Positions 10,582 to 20,111 of a DNA stretch of 64,000 nucleotides are shown here, one piece after another. The first letter of the stretch is position 1, and every line of letters starts with the position of its first letter. This stretch comes from Ypsolopha sequella (lineage: Eukaryota; Arthropoda; Insecta; Lepidoptera; Ypsolophidae), in the NCBI GenBank assembly GCA_934047225.1, contig OW204012.1:15252001-15316000 (forward strand). The letters run 5' to 3'. The notes beneath the pieces were generated by a model. The model saw nothing but the letters and a program-made list of their open reading frames with translations, searched no databases and was not told the DNA's origin. The position numbers and the translations under genes are program-made.

Positions 10582-12009
10582 AAAACCGGTCAGGAAGTAT
10601 TAATAGTTATTTAAGATACACGTGCGGAAAGTAAGGTTAAAGTTTCATTAGCACGCATTCGGATAAAAACCTTTTACGCTCAAGTATCTTACAACATTTT
10701 TCAATGAATTTTGCGAGGAAATACAACAAAACAATAAGTATAATAAAGAAAGTAATTTTTCAATGCAGTTGCTCGTAAAGTTTTCTTTTTTGTGTAACAA
10801 AATTATGCGGAAACCGACTCTTTATTTCACGCGTGAAATAAAACAGTACTGAAATCCTTTATTTCACGCGTGAAATAAAGTAATTTTTTTTTTAATTTTT
10901 GACTCTGTGGTGCATGGTGCAAGTCATAAAATTTAAAAAATTACAAAGATGCAAGGAGGTTTTGCTGTCCAAAAAAAAAAAACAATTATTTATAAGTATG
11001 CACGCTCTAGCAATAATTGAATGATGATAAAAACCATTCTTTATTATACTTATTTTTTTGTTGTATTTCCTCGCAAAATGCATTGAAGAATGTTGTAAGA
11101 TACTTGAGCGTAAAAGGTTTTTATCCGAATGCGTGCTAATGAAACTTTAACCTTACTTTCCGCACGTGTATCTTAAATAACTATTATTTCACCAAAGCCT
11201 ATTTACAACAAAATGGCGTGCTTTCTTTGCAGAGCGCGCGTTTCACACAGTTTTTTCTTTCTTGAGGCAAAGGTACAGTATACATACAGCCAATAATGTG
11301 AAACATATTTTTGTTTGCGGAAACAAAACACGTATTTTTAAATGAGATAATCAAGAATCGAATGGGTTATGGTGTTTATCATCATTCAATTATTGCTAGA
11401 GCGCGCATACTTATAAATAATTGTTTTTTTTTGGACAGCAAAACCTCCTTGCATCTTTGTAATTTTTTAAATTTTATGACTTGCACCATGCACCACAGAG
11501 TCAAAAACTTTAAAAAATTACTTTTTAATACAGTTGCTCAAAAAGTGGCGTATTGCAGGGACGTATAGCGTTCGGGATGTGGGCTATTACATACTCGAGC
11601 TTTTTCTTTACCTTTTCCGAACTCGTGCGTTCTCTTTCCCAACTGTCAAAATAATGTCTATTAAAAAGAAAAAAACAACCACAAAGTTTTTACTAAAAAA
11701 AATTCATAGAAATTTTTATGATTCATGCAAATATTTCTAAAAAGAAGCTACTAATTTGTTTCAATATCAGATTTAATGATTTGATTCGATGAGTTAGGTT
11801 AGGTTTCATTTCATTTCATCTCATTAAATTTCATTTTCATTTCATATCAATAAAAAAATTCTACTGAAGACTTGGCTATATGGGCATAGTTCCCTTTGCC
11901 TACCCAGAATAGATGAAGAAAACAAAAAAAAATCTCTGCTTATATTCTTTTACGGTTGGCGCCATTTTCCAAAAATTTTCTTTGCGGGTTTAGTTGTTTG
12001 TTGCACAAA

Positions 12010-12159
12010 ATGAGTAATTTTGACGATATTTTATTTGAATTAACACCACCGGAACTCAGTATAATTGCACAAAATGCTTCGGAGAACATTTTACCGGAAA
12101 AGTCAAAAAGTCGCTACGTATCTACATACGACGAATTTATTGCGTGGAGTATTAGTTAG
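12010..12159 (+). pseudogene. Truncated Crypton-like tyrosine recombinase N-terminus
   Basis: A 49-codon frame starts MSNFDDILFELTPPEL and later reads ILPEKSKSRYVSTYDEFIAW before a stop. The pattern LPEKSxxxYxxxYxxFxxW is, as I recall, the start of the core-binding domain of tyrosine-recombinase proteins of insect Crypton-like elements, which run to several hundred residues. The catalytic domain (R..H..R..Y) is absent; only the first ~50 residues remain. I prefer the ATG at 12010 to the one at 11956, because the family-like acidic start MSNFDD follows it. The stub lies inside element P. The assignment rests on one motif recalled from memory and could be wrong. Confidence 0.5.
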
Positions 12160-12239
12160 TTGAGTTTATTGTGTTTTTATTATTTTATTAAATTGCTTCA
12201 TTTTTTCGCAACTGTATTAAAAATAGTTGTTCAGTACAC

Positions 12240-12349
12240 GTGCGGAACCGTCATTGCAACTTGTTCCAACTGTCAACCCTCACCTTCGGCTGCGCCTCGG
12301 CTCGGGTAGACATTTGTCGGAACTCTTTGCAATGACAGGCTTTCCGCAC
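12240..12349. repeat. Palindrome with CT-rich loop, element P
   Basis: GTGCGGAACCGTCATTGCAA pairs with TTGCAATGAC and TTTCCGCAC. Inside, GTCAACCC pairs with GGGTAGAC. The loop reads TCACCTTCGGCTGCGCCTCGG. It has the same layout as the palindromes of K (e.g. 42227-42318) and O (18785-18892, 59756-59875). Confidence 0.75.
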
Positions 12350-12479
12350 TCGTAATGAAATATACTATTATTTCACACGTGAAATAAAGGATTTCAGTAC
12401 TGTTTTATTTCACGTCGGTTTCCGCATAATTTTGTTACACAAAAAAGAAAACTTTACGAGTAACTGCATTGAAAATAAA

Positions 12480-12982
12480 TTTATGGGATAGTAAAAGTGA
12501 TTTTCTGTTTATTATGAATTGCAAGTTCCACCAAGTGCCAACAATCAACAGTGTAAACATTCCGATAAACTGATTGGTGCTTGCTCGACCGGCAGCGATC
12601 GAACCTGGTTCTCAAGACTAAGCTACCGCGGCTCCTGTACTATACTAGTATCTATAGTAGACCGTGACATCACGATCAGTATGCTAATTCCTCGCCAGGT
12701 GGTGTCTCGGGCTACCTGATCGAAGCCTCATCCATTCCGCTATTATTATTTATGAATTTTAATTCACTATTTACTTGTTGGGTTCCGCCATATGTGGGAA
12801 CCTTGAAACTCTTTGATTCTTCAACCTAATGCTCCAGGAAACATCAAAAATATATATAAAAAAAAAACTGTAAAATTAGATTTAATACAGCTTCCGTAAA
12901 TTTTGCGGAAGTCCTTGGACGTTTTGCCGTCTTTCACTTTCACAGTTTCTGGGTGAGCGCGTTTCATTCTAGCTAGATGTCA
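12480..12982. other. Possible worn SINE, otherwise no feature
   Basis: Around 12590-12612 the reverse strand carries a B-box-like GGTTCGATC following GAGAACCA, so 12520-12720 may be a tRNA-derived SINE on the minus strand. No gene is visible. 12846-12860 holds an AT-repeat plus poly-A. Confidence 0.35.
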
Positions 12983-13677
12983 TTAAGGCGCTACGGAAAA
13001 AAGTCGATACTTTTAGAACTTGCATATTATCTACTTCAGTAAAGAAGGTATTATTTTGATAAAATAGAATATTATTTTTGGAATCTTTTTCTAGGGATCT
13101 GTTAAATGGAAACGCGATTGGAGAGATTCGGTTCGATAAAAATATTTATTCAAATGAGGTCCTTTTCAAAACCATTTCTCCTTGCTTGATAATTTGGAAT
13201 GATATATGGACTACAATCATAATTTATAATGATGAATTTATAATTTATAATTTAATAAGATGGGTTTTGACAGTATCTAGGACCTGCGGGCCTATTGTGT
13301 ATCTCTAGTTGCCTTCTGGAATGGGTGTCTATCATCAAAAACATAGATATACTATCGAATTCCGATGTCCAAAGGATATTTTCGCACTTGAAGTGACGAC
13401 ACAGATTGTTAATAGTTCAATACCCACTAAAGGCAATTTTGAAATTACAGTTTTTAGCTATGTTTTTGATGATAGGCACCTCGTGCAGTTGGCAACTAAA
13501 GATACACAATAGGGGGGCTGGTCAAACGAAATTTTAATAGTTACTGTAGTACATTTTATATTAATAAAAAAGCGACATTTTGCTACTTTTCCTCGAATCC
13601 GTCCCTCTCCCACTGAGGGTTTTTTCGCATATTAGGTAGAGTAACAGGGACGCTAAAACGTTTACATATCGCCTTAA
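12983..13677. mobile_element. Family A MITE, copy 2, carrying family E
   Basis: It runs from TTAAGGCGCTACGG to CATATCGCCTTAA, TTAA at both ends. It is longer than other copies because family E is inserted at 13287-13519, between GACCTG and CTGGTCAAACG. The copy at 56534-57527 has E at the same site, so the A+E composite itself has amplified. Confidence 0.9.
13287..13519. mobile_element. Family E MITE, copy 2
   Basis: 233 bp with ends CGGGCCTATTGTGTATC and GATACACAATAGGGGGG, flanked by CTG on both sides. The empty site in family A reads GACCTGGCTAAACG (8650 region), giving a 3-bp target duplication. Confidence 0.9.
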
Positions 13678-13689
13678 CGCTTTCCATCA

Positions 13690-14001
13690 GGTGCTGTAGT
13701 GACCAAGCGTAAGCTTGTCCAAATCCGTTGAGTGGTCGTCAAGTTAAAACGGAGAATACAGACAAACAGACGGACAAAAAAACGAAAACTGCTAAAAGCT
13801 GAAAACTAGCTGAAAACCAGCGCCAACCAAAGCATGTTTTGGATGGCACATAGCTGAGCTACATCCTTTTGTCGTGTTGTTATTTTTATCTATAGATTAC
13901 TCCCTACTTAAGTAAACCTTTTTCTACTATGTTAGCTATAAGTAAATTTTTTTGTAAATGTGCCAATAAATTTATTTTCTTTCTTTCTTTCTTTCTTTCA
14001 A
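13690..14001 (+). repeat. LINE-like 3' end with (TTTC)n tail
   Basis: The stretch ends with AATAAATTTATTTTC followed by about six CTTT units (13977-13999). The polyadenylation-like word and simple-repeat tail resemble a non-LTR retrotransposon 3' UTR. No coding part is recognisable. Confidence 0.5.
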
Positions 14002-14130
14002 AAAATATAAAAATAGGAGTTTTGGCCTCAGCACAGTTTCATTTAAAATTCCTCAAAGACATTAAATGTACAGACACGACTATTTTATTACTTAATTATT
14101 GGTAAATATAAAAATATATATATAGATATA

Positions 14131-14475
14131 CCATCCATCCATCAGCCTAGTTCGTCCACTGCTGGACATAAGCCTTTCCAGGACTTTGCCACTCCCGGCG
14201 GTCATCCTGGAAGAATTGCCCATACTCACACACGCTGGGCAGGCGGGTTGGTGAGCGCGGTGCCGGAACCGTAGCACCAGTGACGCCGCTGCCCGTCACC
14301 AGTCTGTTCCATATTAGGGATGGATATACTGCCATCCATCGGTCCCAGGCATGGTGGGCCTCCTGGTTTTTTACCTGTGAGCTGTCCTCTTACTCCCCCC
14401 GAATTACTTCGAGGGGGTCTCCAAGTAAGATGGTGGTACTTCGACAGTCGAGCCCGGCATCAGCTCTACCACCTG
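14131..14475 (-). repeat. SINE-R copy, near full length
   Basis: Read on the minus strand it runs from GGTAGAGCTGATGCCGGGCT to the (GGAT)n tail at 14131-14142. The tail region includes the codons for QQWTN. Frames here on both strands (14092-14573) are shadows. Confidence 0.9.
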
Positions 14476-15180
14476 CTATACTTATCAAATTAAAATGTTT
14501 ATTTATTTCCTTACAAGTTTATAATTACAATGTTTGGGTCTCTCCTTTTAGGTTTTACAAAAACTTGTATTAGAAGAGGCCCCTCTCTTTTTTGTGCCTT
14601 CAATTTTTGTATTAAATATATGAAATACATTTATTTTTTCTTAGTGTCTATTTACCTAATAACTATTTACTAAAAATATATTAAAGTGTTTGAAAGGGTG
14701 TGTCTGAGTGTGTATCCGTGTTGTGTCAGTATGTGATTGTGGGTGTGCTTTATTTTGTGGATTTTAAGGTAGGATATGTTATTATAATGTTATTATTTTG
14801 GCAAATAGATAGATAGATACATAAAAGATATGGTAGATACATGTAGCAGAACTAAAGAATCATCAGACGGAATCCTTATTAAGTCGTCGACGTACTGTCT
14901 GCTCGTCGAAATATTATGTATACATGTTATTATGTTTAATGAATATTTATATACCATTTATTGGTTTGACATTGGCAGAAGAGAGATTTTAATGTCTTTA
15001 GTTTGGATTAATAGGTATAGAATGGGCCCGCCCTGCAATATAATTAGATAGGAATTCATGTTTTTCGTCGAGTTATTCGATTATTCGATTTTGAAAATAC
15101 GCTCTCTCTAGCCCTTCGTTTTTAAATTTGCAATAGACAGACCAGCGCAGGTGGTTGTTGTCAGTGTTGTTACACTCATA
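14476..15180. other. Unassigned stretch
   Basis: I see no gene. The 14690-14760 region is GT-rich (TGTGTCTGAGTGTGTATCC), and a short GATAGATAGATAC microsatellite lies near 14805. Everything else looks unique. Confidence 0.4.
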
Positions 15181-15720
15181 ATGTTTATTCAAATTCAAAT
15201 AGTTTATTTTGCAAAGTAGGTATACAAAGTGACTTTTTGATCATCGTCCAAATTCATACTGGTGGCTTGGTAAGTGGTCAGTATCATTGACTAATAACAA
15301 TTTTTGTAAAATTCGTAAAAATGAAATTTCGACTTCTCATAGTGATTTACTCGAACTGGAAGTGAATTTCTATGGGAAGCCGAAATTTAATTTTATAAAT
15401 TTCACAAAAATTGTTATTGATCCAAGATACTGATCACTTATCAAGTCTCTTGTATGAATTTGGACGATGATCAAAAAGTCACCTTGTATATAATACACTT
15501 TTTACACGTCAAATTTAATCTAATAAAAAGATATGTAATAAAATGATAAATGTACATGGACTAGATTAAAGGTGTATTTAAGTTATGTAGCAATATACAT
15601 ATATACGATTCAAATGATAGGTAAAATATATATTATACAAGGTGAAATCCAATCAACCGCCAGAACCCATACCGGAGACCCGGCCATGGACCAGGAACAA
15701 GGTTCAACGATCACCACATC
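15181..15720. repeat. Old dispersed repeat split by an H element
   Basis: It begins with TTCAAATTCAAATAGTTTATT and continues after the H insertion to a GGTGAAATCCAATCAACCGCC end. The same segment, in reverse orientation and without H, is at 55828-56155, which supplies the empty site. Confidence 0.75.
15225..15486. mobile_element. Family H foldback MITE, copy 1
   Basis: Ends CAAAGTGACTTTTTGATCAT and its inverse (AAAAAGTCACCTTG), with arms about 100 bp long. TATA flanks both sides (15221-15224 and 15487-15490). The uninterrupted paralogue at 55.9-56.1 kb shows the site without it. Confidence 0.9.
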
Positions 15721-15737
15721 GGTTGGTGTTATTAGTA

Positions 15738-16086
15738 TTAAGGGGGTATTTCGTCAAAATCGACACATTTTGAAAATATTTATCTGCTGTTCAAAAGTAG
15801 TCCCAAGTTAAATAAATTAGTATAACAATTTTGGGACCTTTTTCTAGATTTTGGTCTATCAGAAACGTGATTGGAGGAATTTCAATCGATAGAAATAATT
15901 ATTGGAATGAGTTCTAAATTTACATTTTTTTTGATATTCTGACAAATTGGAATAGCATACAGACTTCAAAAATATTTATGAAGATGAGTTTGAACAATAC
16001 CTAAATTACTGGTTATGGAAAATTTTCATAGTTATTTTAGTTAATTTTATATTAATTTATAACCGACTTTTTTGTATATTTTCCCG
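15738..16086. mobile_element. Family Q TTAA MITE fragment, copy 1
   Basis: It starts TTAAGGGGGTATTTCG and matches 62214-62600 throughout. The right end is lost at CCGTTAAAAA. The middle resembles families A and B (GAAATAATTATTGGAATGAG; CCGACTTTTTTG), so A, B and Q are diverged relatives. Confidence 0.75.
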
Positions 16087-16104
16087 TTAAAAAATAAAAT
16101 ACAT

Positions 16105-16290
16105 ACATATAATCACGCCTGTCTCCCGCAGGGGTAGGCAGATAATACAGATTTCCATCTGCTACGATCCTGTCACACCTCTTTCGCCTCTCCCACATCC
16201 ATCAATCTAGTCACACAAGCTCTTCTATTCCGGGTACTTTTGACTTTGCCCTTCTTCTGTAAGTCATCATTTGGTCAGCATACTTCTAGG
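16105..16290 (+). repeat. Lepidopteran SINE-like repeat
   Basis: It contains ATCACGCCTGTCTCCCGCAG, GGGTAGGCAGA and CTGCTACGATCCTGTCACACC. Other copies lie at 20517, 28130, 41024 and 58655. I recognise the GGGGTAGGCAGAG phrase as very common in moths and butterflies. Confidence 0.75.
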
Positions 16291-16524
16291 GATAAAAATA
16301 AAATATATATATTTTTTAATAAGGGACACCATAACAGAGTCTTATATTTTTGACCATATTTAATTAATTATTCATAACATTCATAAGTCGTGCGCGCTGT
16401 ATGACCGCTAATAGGTTCTCAAATGACGTCATATCTCGGTATCCAGCAGTGACGGAACCAAATAGAGTGATCTGTTGTCGCCCCCATCTGTGTCATCCAT
16501 ATTTGCTTTAATCCAAGAAGGACC

Positions 16525-16690
16525 GCCTCTGTGGCACAGTGGTCGGGTCACGGCTTACGAACCCTAAGGTCTTGGGTTCAAATCCCGTAGGGGCTAGATC
16601 TTTCTGTCTTTCTTTATTAGTATGCGGTCTGTGTACCAAGGAGTGTTTCTTTGTGCCTAAAGTACTAAAAACTCTTGTTTATACAGCTAA
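16525..16690 (+). repeat. tRNA-derived SINE
   Basis: 16525-16594 folds like a tRNA. The GCCTCTG 5' arm pairs with TAGGGGC using wobbles. GTGGCACAGTGGTCGGG is A-box-like and GGTTCAAATCC is a B box. The body after it (CGGTCTGTGTACC) resembles 45480-45510. It is not a credible functional tRNA because the anticodon arm is irregular. Confidence 0.65.
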
Positions 16691-16922
16691 ATTCATACTG
16701 TAGACTCGATAAGTGGTCAGGACCAAGGTTCAATGACCTTTTTTTTGCAGAATACGAAAAAAATATATTTTTGCCCTTTTTGTCCCTAATTTACGAACAA
16801 CTCCGGCTGAATAGGAAGCCTTAATTTTATTTTGCGTTTCTCACAAAATGGGTCGTTGAACATTGGTCCTTACCTTACCGAGTCTCCAGTATGAATTTTG
16901 CTATGGTAACATAAGTCACCTT
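16681..16922. mobile_element. H-related palindromic repeat
   Basis: Inverted halves: ATTCATACTGTAGACTCG... GGACCAAGGTTCAATGACC at left and GGGTCGTTGAACATTGGTCC... GAGTCTCCAGTATGAAT at right. The outer right end is GTCACCTTATA, as in family H. Confidence 0.7.
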
Positions 16923-17220
16923 ATACAGGTGTTAAGATGAAGTTGCGGAAGCTAGGCGCTAGCACTCGTCCGAACTACATTAAGTGAAAAAAAATTAAGA
17001 AATAAAAAAAAAAAAAAACAGTTGTCTCATACATTTTGGTCGGGTAGCTTACTTTTATACTTACTTTTATGTGGAACAGCTGATTTTTTTTCGCGATTCG
17101 AGAGTTAGCGCCGTAGTAAAATATATATGTATTATAAATAATTAAATAAAATACTTTATATTATAAAATTAAATACCTCAAGATATATTTCGGGTCCAAA
17201 TATTTACTCCTATACATATA

Positions 17221-17497
17221 CAAGGTGACTTTTTGATTATCGTCCAAATTCATACTGTAGGCTTAGTAAGTGATCAGCATCATAAATCGATAACAATTTT
17301 TGTGAAATTCGTACAATAAAATTTCGACTTCCCATAGTAATTCACTCCCAGTCCTGAGTGAATCACTATGGCACAGAATACTATGGGGAGTCGAAATTTC
17401 GTTTCATGAATTTTACAAAAAATTATATTGGTTCATGATGCAGATCACTTACCGAGGCTCAAGTATGAATTTGGACGATGTTTACAAATTCACCTTG
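17221..17497. mobile_element. Family H foldback MITE, copy 2
   Basis: Ends CAAGGTGACTTTTTGATTAT and TTCACCTTG, flanked by TATA on both sides (17217-17220 and 17498-17501). Interior inverted pair around AAATTTCGACTTCCCATAGT. Confidence 0.9.
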
Positions 17498-17540
17498 TAT
17501 ATAAAACAAGTCAAGAAGCGTTTCAAAAGTGAATATATAT

Positions 17541-17934
17541 TTTTCAATGCATGTGCTCGTAAAGGCCCACTTTTTATGCATCAAAACCGAACAGAAAGTC
17601 GATTATTTTGCCCTAGGGCTTTATTATTATTTTTTTTTTAATTCATTTGCAATGGTTGGCTAACCTGCAGCCTTTTCTGTGTACCATAGACGTTATACTT
17701 TTTTTACACCGTTTAACGGCTATGGATACAATCCTTTTGAGCCAATTATAATTTAAAGTTCACAAGATTATATTTGTTTTCATTTCCTCACACTATGCAT
17801 TGAAAAATGTAGTATGATACACGGGCGCAAAAGCAATAAATTACTCGGTTACATTTAAAACACTCGCTACGCTCGTGTTTTAAATCGTCCTCGTAATTTA
17901 TTCCTTTGCGCCCTTGTAGCATAAACTACTATTA
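17541..17934 (+). mobile_element. Family K palindrome-ended element, copy 2
   Basis: Complete K from TTTTCAATGCATGTGCTCG to CATAAACTACTATTAT. The palindrome at about 17822-17916 centres on AAACACTCGCTACGCTCG. The frame MHQNRTESRLF is a shared repeat shadow. Confidence 0.9.
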
Positions 17935-18594
17935 TACCCTCCATAGTAAAAGTTATTCGTATGGACGAGTACTATCACCAGTTTCCAGCTTCCGTGAGTT
18001 TATCTTAACATCCTGTATATCTTCAGACGTGAAACTTAAAGTCGCAGTCAATACTCGGTAACACCCCTCCACCGATAAATGTCATGAAGATGTGAGTACT
18101 TTATTTATTACCGTACATAATCGAATATTGATAGAACAACAATGACCGACACATGAATTATAATTATAATGCAACCAAAAGAACCCTTCAGTGGCGGGTT
18201 CCGTAGCTCCTGTCGCGACCACAAACAACTCGTGTTATTGCAACAAGCTGTCCAACAGGTCTAAGGACCTACACTGCTTTATTGCAATGATTAAGGTGGT
18301 TGAAGGAGCGAGAGAGAGCATTCGCTGCTTAAACCATACATTTTCAATTATGTAGAGCAGGGGTCGGTAAAGTTATCTTTTCACACCACCTGCTCGACAA
18401 TGTCCAATTACATATAATGCAACCTCAACGTAAAGTAACGCTTTATATCTCAAGGGATATAAAGTTATATGAAAATCCCTAGAGATTAAAGTAATTTAAA
18501 TTTGGAACGTCAAATTCGTGTGGAAACTCGTGGAAAACAAATGCGCATATGGGATTGTAAAGAGGTTTGTTCGAAAATCGAACTGGCCACCATA

Positions 18595-18938
18595 AGCAGA
18601 ATTGAACAAAAAGAAAAAAAGCGTTTACAAAGAATGTGAAACAAAAGACGGTGTTTGGTGCTGTGATTGTCAGTGAATTTGATTGAATTATTAATGTTGA
18701 TAAAAAATGTCGAGCTTTTTATTGTCTCGCAGAAGGTGTGAAAAGGAGAGTATGCTCCTCTGGAATAAAGCCTGTCTTTGTCTTGGGCAGCTTGAACCCC
18801 TCGCTTTACTCAGGACTCTATATAACTCCCTCGCTACGCTCAGGAGTTAACTCTAGAGTCCCTCGTTACGCTCAGGGTTCAATATGCCGCCCGTGACGTA
18901 AGACACTGCCTTATTCCCTTAGTGCATAATCTACTATT
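18595..18938 (+). mobile_element. Element O1 (palindrome superfamily)
   Basis: The 3' part is a palindrome (18785-18892) followed by AGTGCATAATCTACTATTAT, which parallels the K end GTAGCATAAACTACTATTAT. The left boundary is uncertain. The related block O2 is at 59756-59875. Confidence 0.6.
18785..18892. repeat. Three-tier palindrome with repeated loops
   Basis: Pairs are nested: GAACCC with GGGTTC, GGACTC with GAGTCC, AACTCC with GGAGTT. Between each step sits a direct repeat CTCGCTTTACTCA, CTCGCTACGCTCA or CTCGTTACGCTCA. The outer ends GGGCAG/GCCGCCC also pair. The strand could form a branched structure with three like loops. Confidence 0.8.
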
Positions 18939-19185
18939 ATCAAATCAATCAAAAACAAAATTTACCTACATTTTAAACTGTAATAATTACCTCGACCTTT
19001 CTTCGAGAATGTGAACTTAAAATTCAATTTCGGTTTCAAAACATTGAGCATATCAGATTCACAGTGTGTTTTAGTTTTCGTTTCTTTATTTTCTGATATT
19101 TAATTCTATTAATACCACAACGCGCTCCGTATTTATTGTTCTTTTGTTATTATCTAAATCAATAACGGAACGAGTTAAGAAAAAA

Positions 19186-19490
19186 TGTGTCTATATAAAA
19201 TAAACTTTTAACAAAAAAATAGTAACCGACTTCAATAGTAACAGCAGTCATTCACTAAAAAGTTAATAATAATTCTATAAAGACCGATGGTATCGAAGCA
19301 ACACTTTTGCCGGCTTCTTTCTTTTTGAAACATTATGTTATCAAGAAGTCGCGCCTCTTATATTGGTTTTTATGTTGCTATATCGTAGGAAATACGTCGA
19401 CTTCTAGATAACATACTGTTTCAGGAAGAAAGAAGTCGGCAAAAGTGTTGCTTCCGTACCATCGGTCTTTATAGAATTATTTGTTATTAA
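19186..19490. mobile_element. Family F foldback repeat, copy 1
   Basis: It contains AACCGACTTCAATAGTAACA and, from 19277, an arm (ATAAAGACCGATGG... TTTTGCCGGCTTC) repeated inversely at about 19430-19485. A second copy is at 23160-23375. AACCGACTTC repeats are typical of Lepidoptera from memory. Confidence 0.75.
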
Positions 19491-19504
19491 GTATATGTAT
19501 ATGT

Positions 19505-19645
19505 TTGTGCTTGAAGTACGGCGATAAGGCTCACAACCCAGCACGTTGGTACGTAATAATCGTCGGTCAAGCGCGGGTGTACAGAGTATTGTCGGAACAC
19601 CTTTGACACCCCATTGGGGAGTCATATCGTAACGATATATGTTCG
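19505..19645 (-). repeat. SINE body fragment
   Basis: It contains GAAGTACGGCGATAAGGCTC and GTACGTAATAATCGTCGGT, which match the body of the tRNA-derived SINE at 58906-59105 and the fragments at 20760 and 56455. Confidence 0.65.
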
Positions 19646-19872
19646 AAACCAATTTGTTATTTTAATTGACTATCCCGTTAATTAAATGAAAAGATAGTTG
19701 TAATAATATATTACACATTTTAACTTTAACCTAATAAAAGCCCACTACTGCTTTCTCCCATTTTCTTAGCTCTCACGTGTCATGATTTCTTTCCTTTCGC
19801 AAATCATGCAACAAGATTTCAATCGGTTTTTTTTACTTAACAAATTGCCTACAGACCTTAAGATGATAACCA

Positions 19873-20034
19873 GCGGGTCTACCGCGTAATTCTCATTTTC
19901 ATCAACATCAACTTGAGATTGAAATTTGACGTGCGTGCGACGACGCCTGCCTAACATGCCATCTCTTTTGCACGCGTTGAATTTCGCATCCATTTGCTTG
20001 AAGTTGATACAAATCAGAATTACTCGGTAGACCC
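19873..20034. mobile_element. 162-bp TIR MITE, copy 1
   Basis: Ends CGGGTCTACCGCGTAATTCT and the inverse GAATTACTCGGTAGACCC. Copies at 25340-25500 and 37829-37990. On one strand all share a frame containing AKFNACKRDGMLG and VDVDENENYAVDP. I treat this as a by-product of repeat identity. Confidence 0.9.
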
Positions 20035-20042
20035 GCAGTCAT

Positions 20043-20111
20043 GCCTTATTTAAGAATAAGCTAAAACAGTTCTTGTTGAAGAAATGTTTTTATACAGTGA
20101 GTGACATGTAA
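20043..20111 (+). pseudogene. LINE ORF2 extreme C-terminus
   Basis: The frame reads ALFKNKLKQFLLKKCFYTVS, then DM and stop. The pattern FK..LK..LL...FY.V.D is the usual terminus of Jockey/CR1-group reverse transcriptases. It is followed by an AT-rich 3' UTR ending in AATTAAATAAATGAA near 20275. Only about 22 residues survive; the polymerase and endonuclease are lost to 5' truncation. It directly follows the 162-bp MITE, which may mark the break point. Class-level assignment (non-LTR) is firm. The clade is a guess. Confidence 0.65.

Larger units (their letters stand above)
10606..12475. mobile_element. Complex inverted-repeat element P (palindrome superfamily)
   Basis: The composite has several nested inverted repeats. 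10618-10755 pairs with 11040-11175. 10756-10880 pairs with 12374-12472 (both contain TTTATTTCACGCGTGAAATA-like words and TGTGTAACAAAATTATGCGG). 10890-11020 pairs with 11370-11510. The words CAATGCAGTTGCTCGTAAAG and CCTCGCAAAATGCATTGAA match the K words CAATGCATGTGCTCGTAAAG and CCTCACACTATGCATTGAA, so P and K are relatives. It holds a recombinase-like stub (12010-12159) and a palindrome (12240-12349). The exact outer limits are uncertain. Confidence 0.65.
16924..18019. mobile_element. Probable family J element split by insertions
   Basis: The left end (CAGGTGTTAAGATGAAGTTG, then GCGGAAGC) and right end (CTTCCGTGAGTTTATC, then TTAACATCCTG) are inverted and match the compact J copy at 40301-40548. 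H (17221-17497) and K (17541-17934) lie between. That both ends belong to one original element is inference. Confidence 0.5.

Noticed and set aside
16525..16594. Functional tRNA gene
   Set aside because: Acceptor stem relies on wobbles and the anticodon arm is irregular. SINE body follows.
18356..18390. hAT left end CAGGGGTCGGTAAAG
   Set aside because: No matching right end or duplication in the following kilobase. Possibly a lone truncated end.
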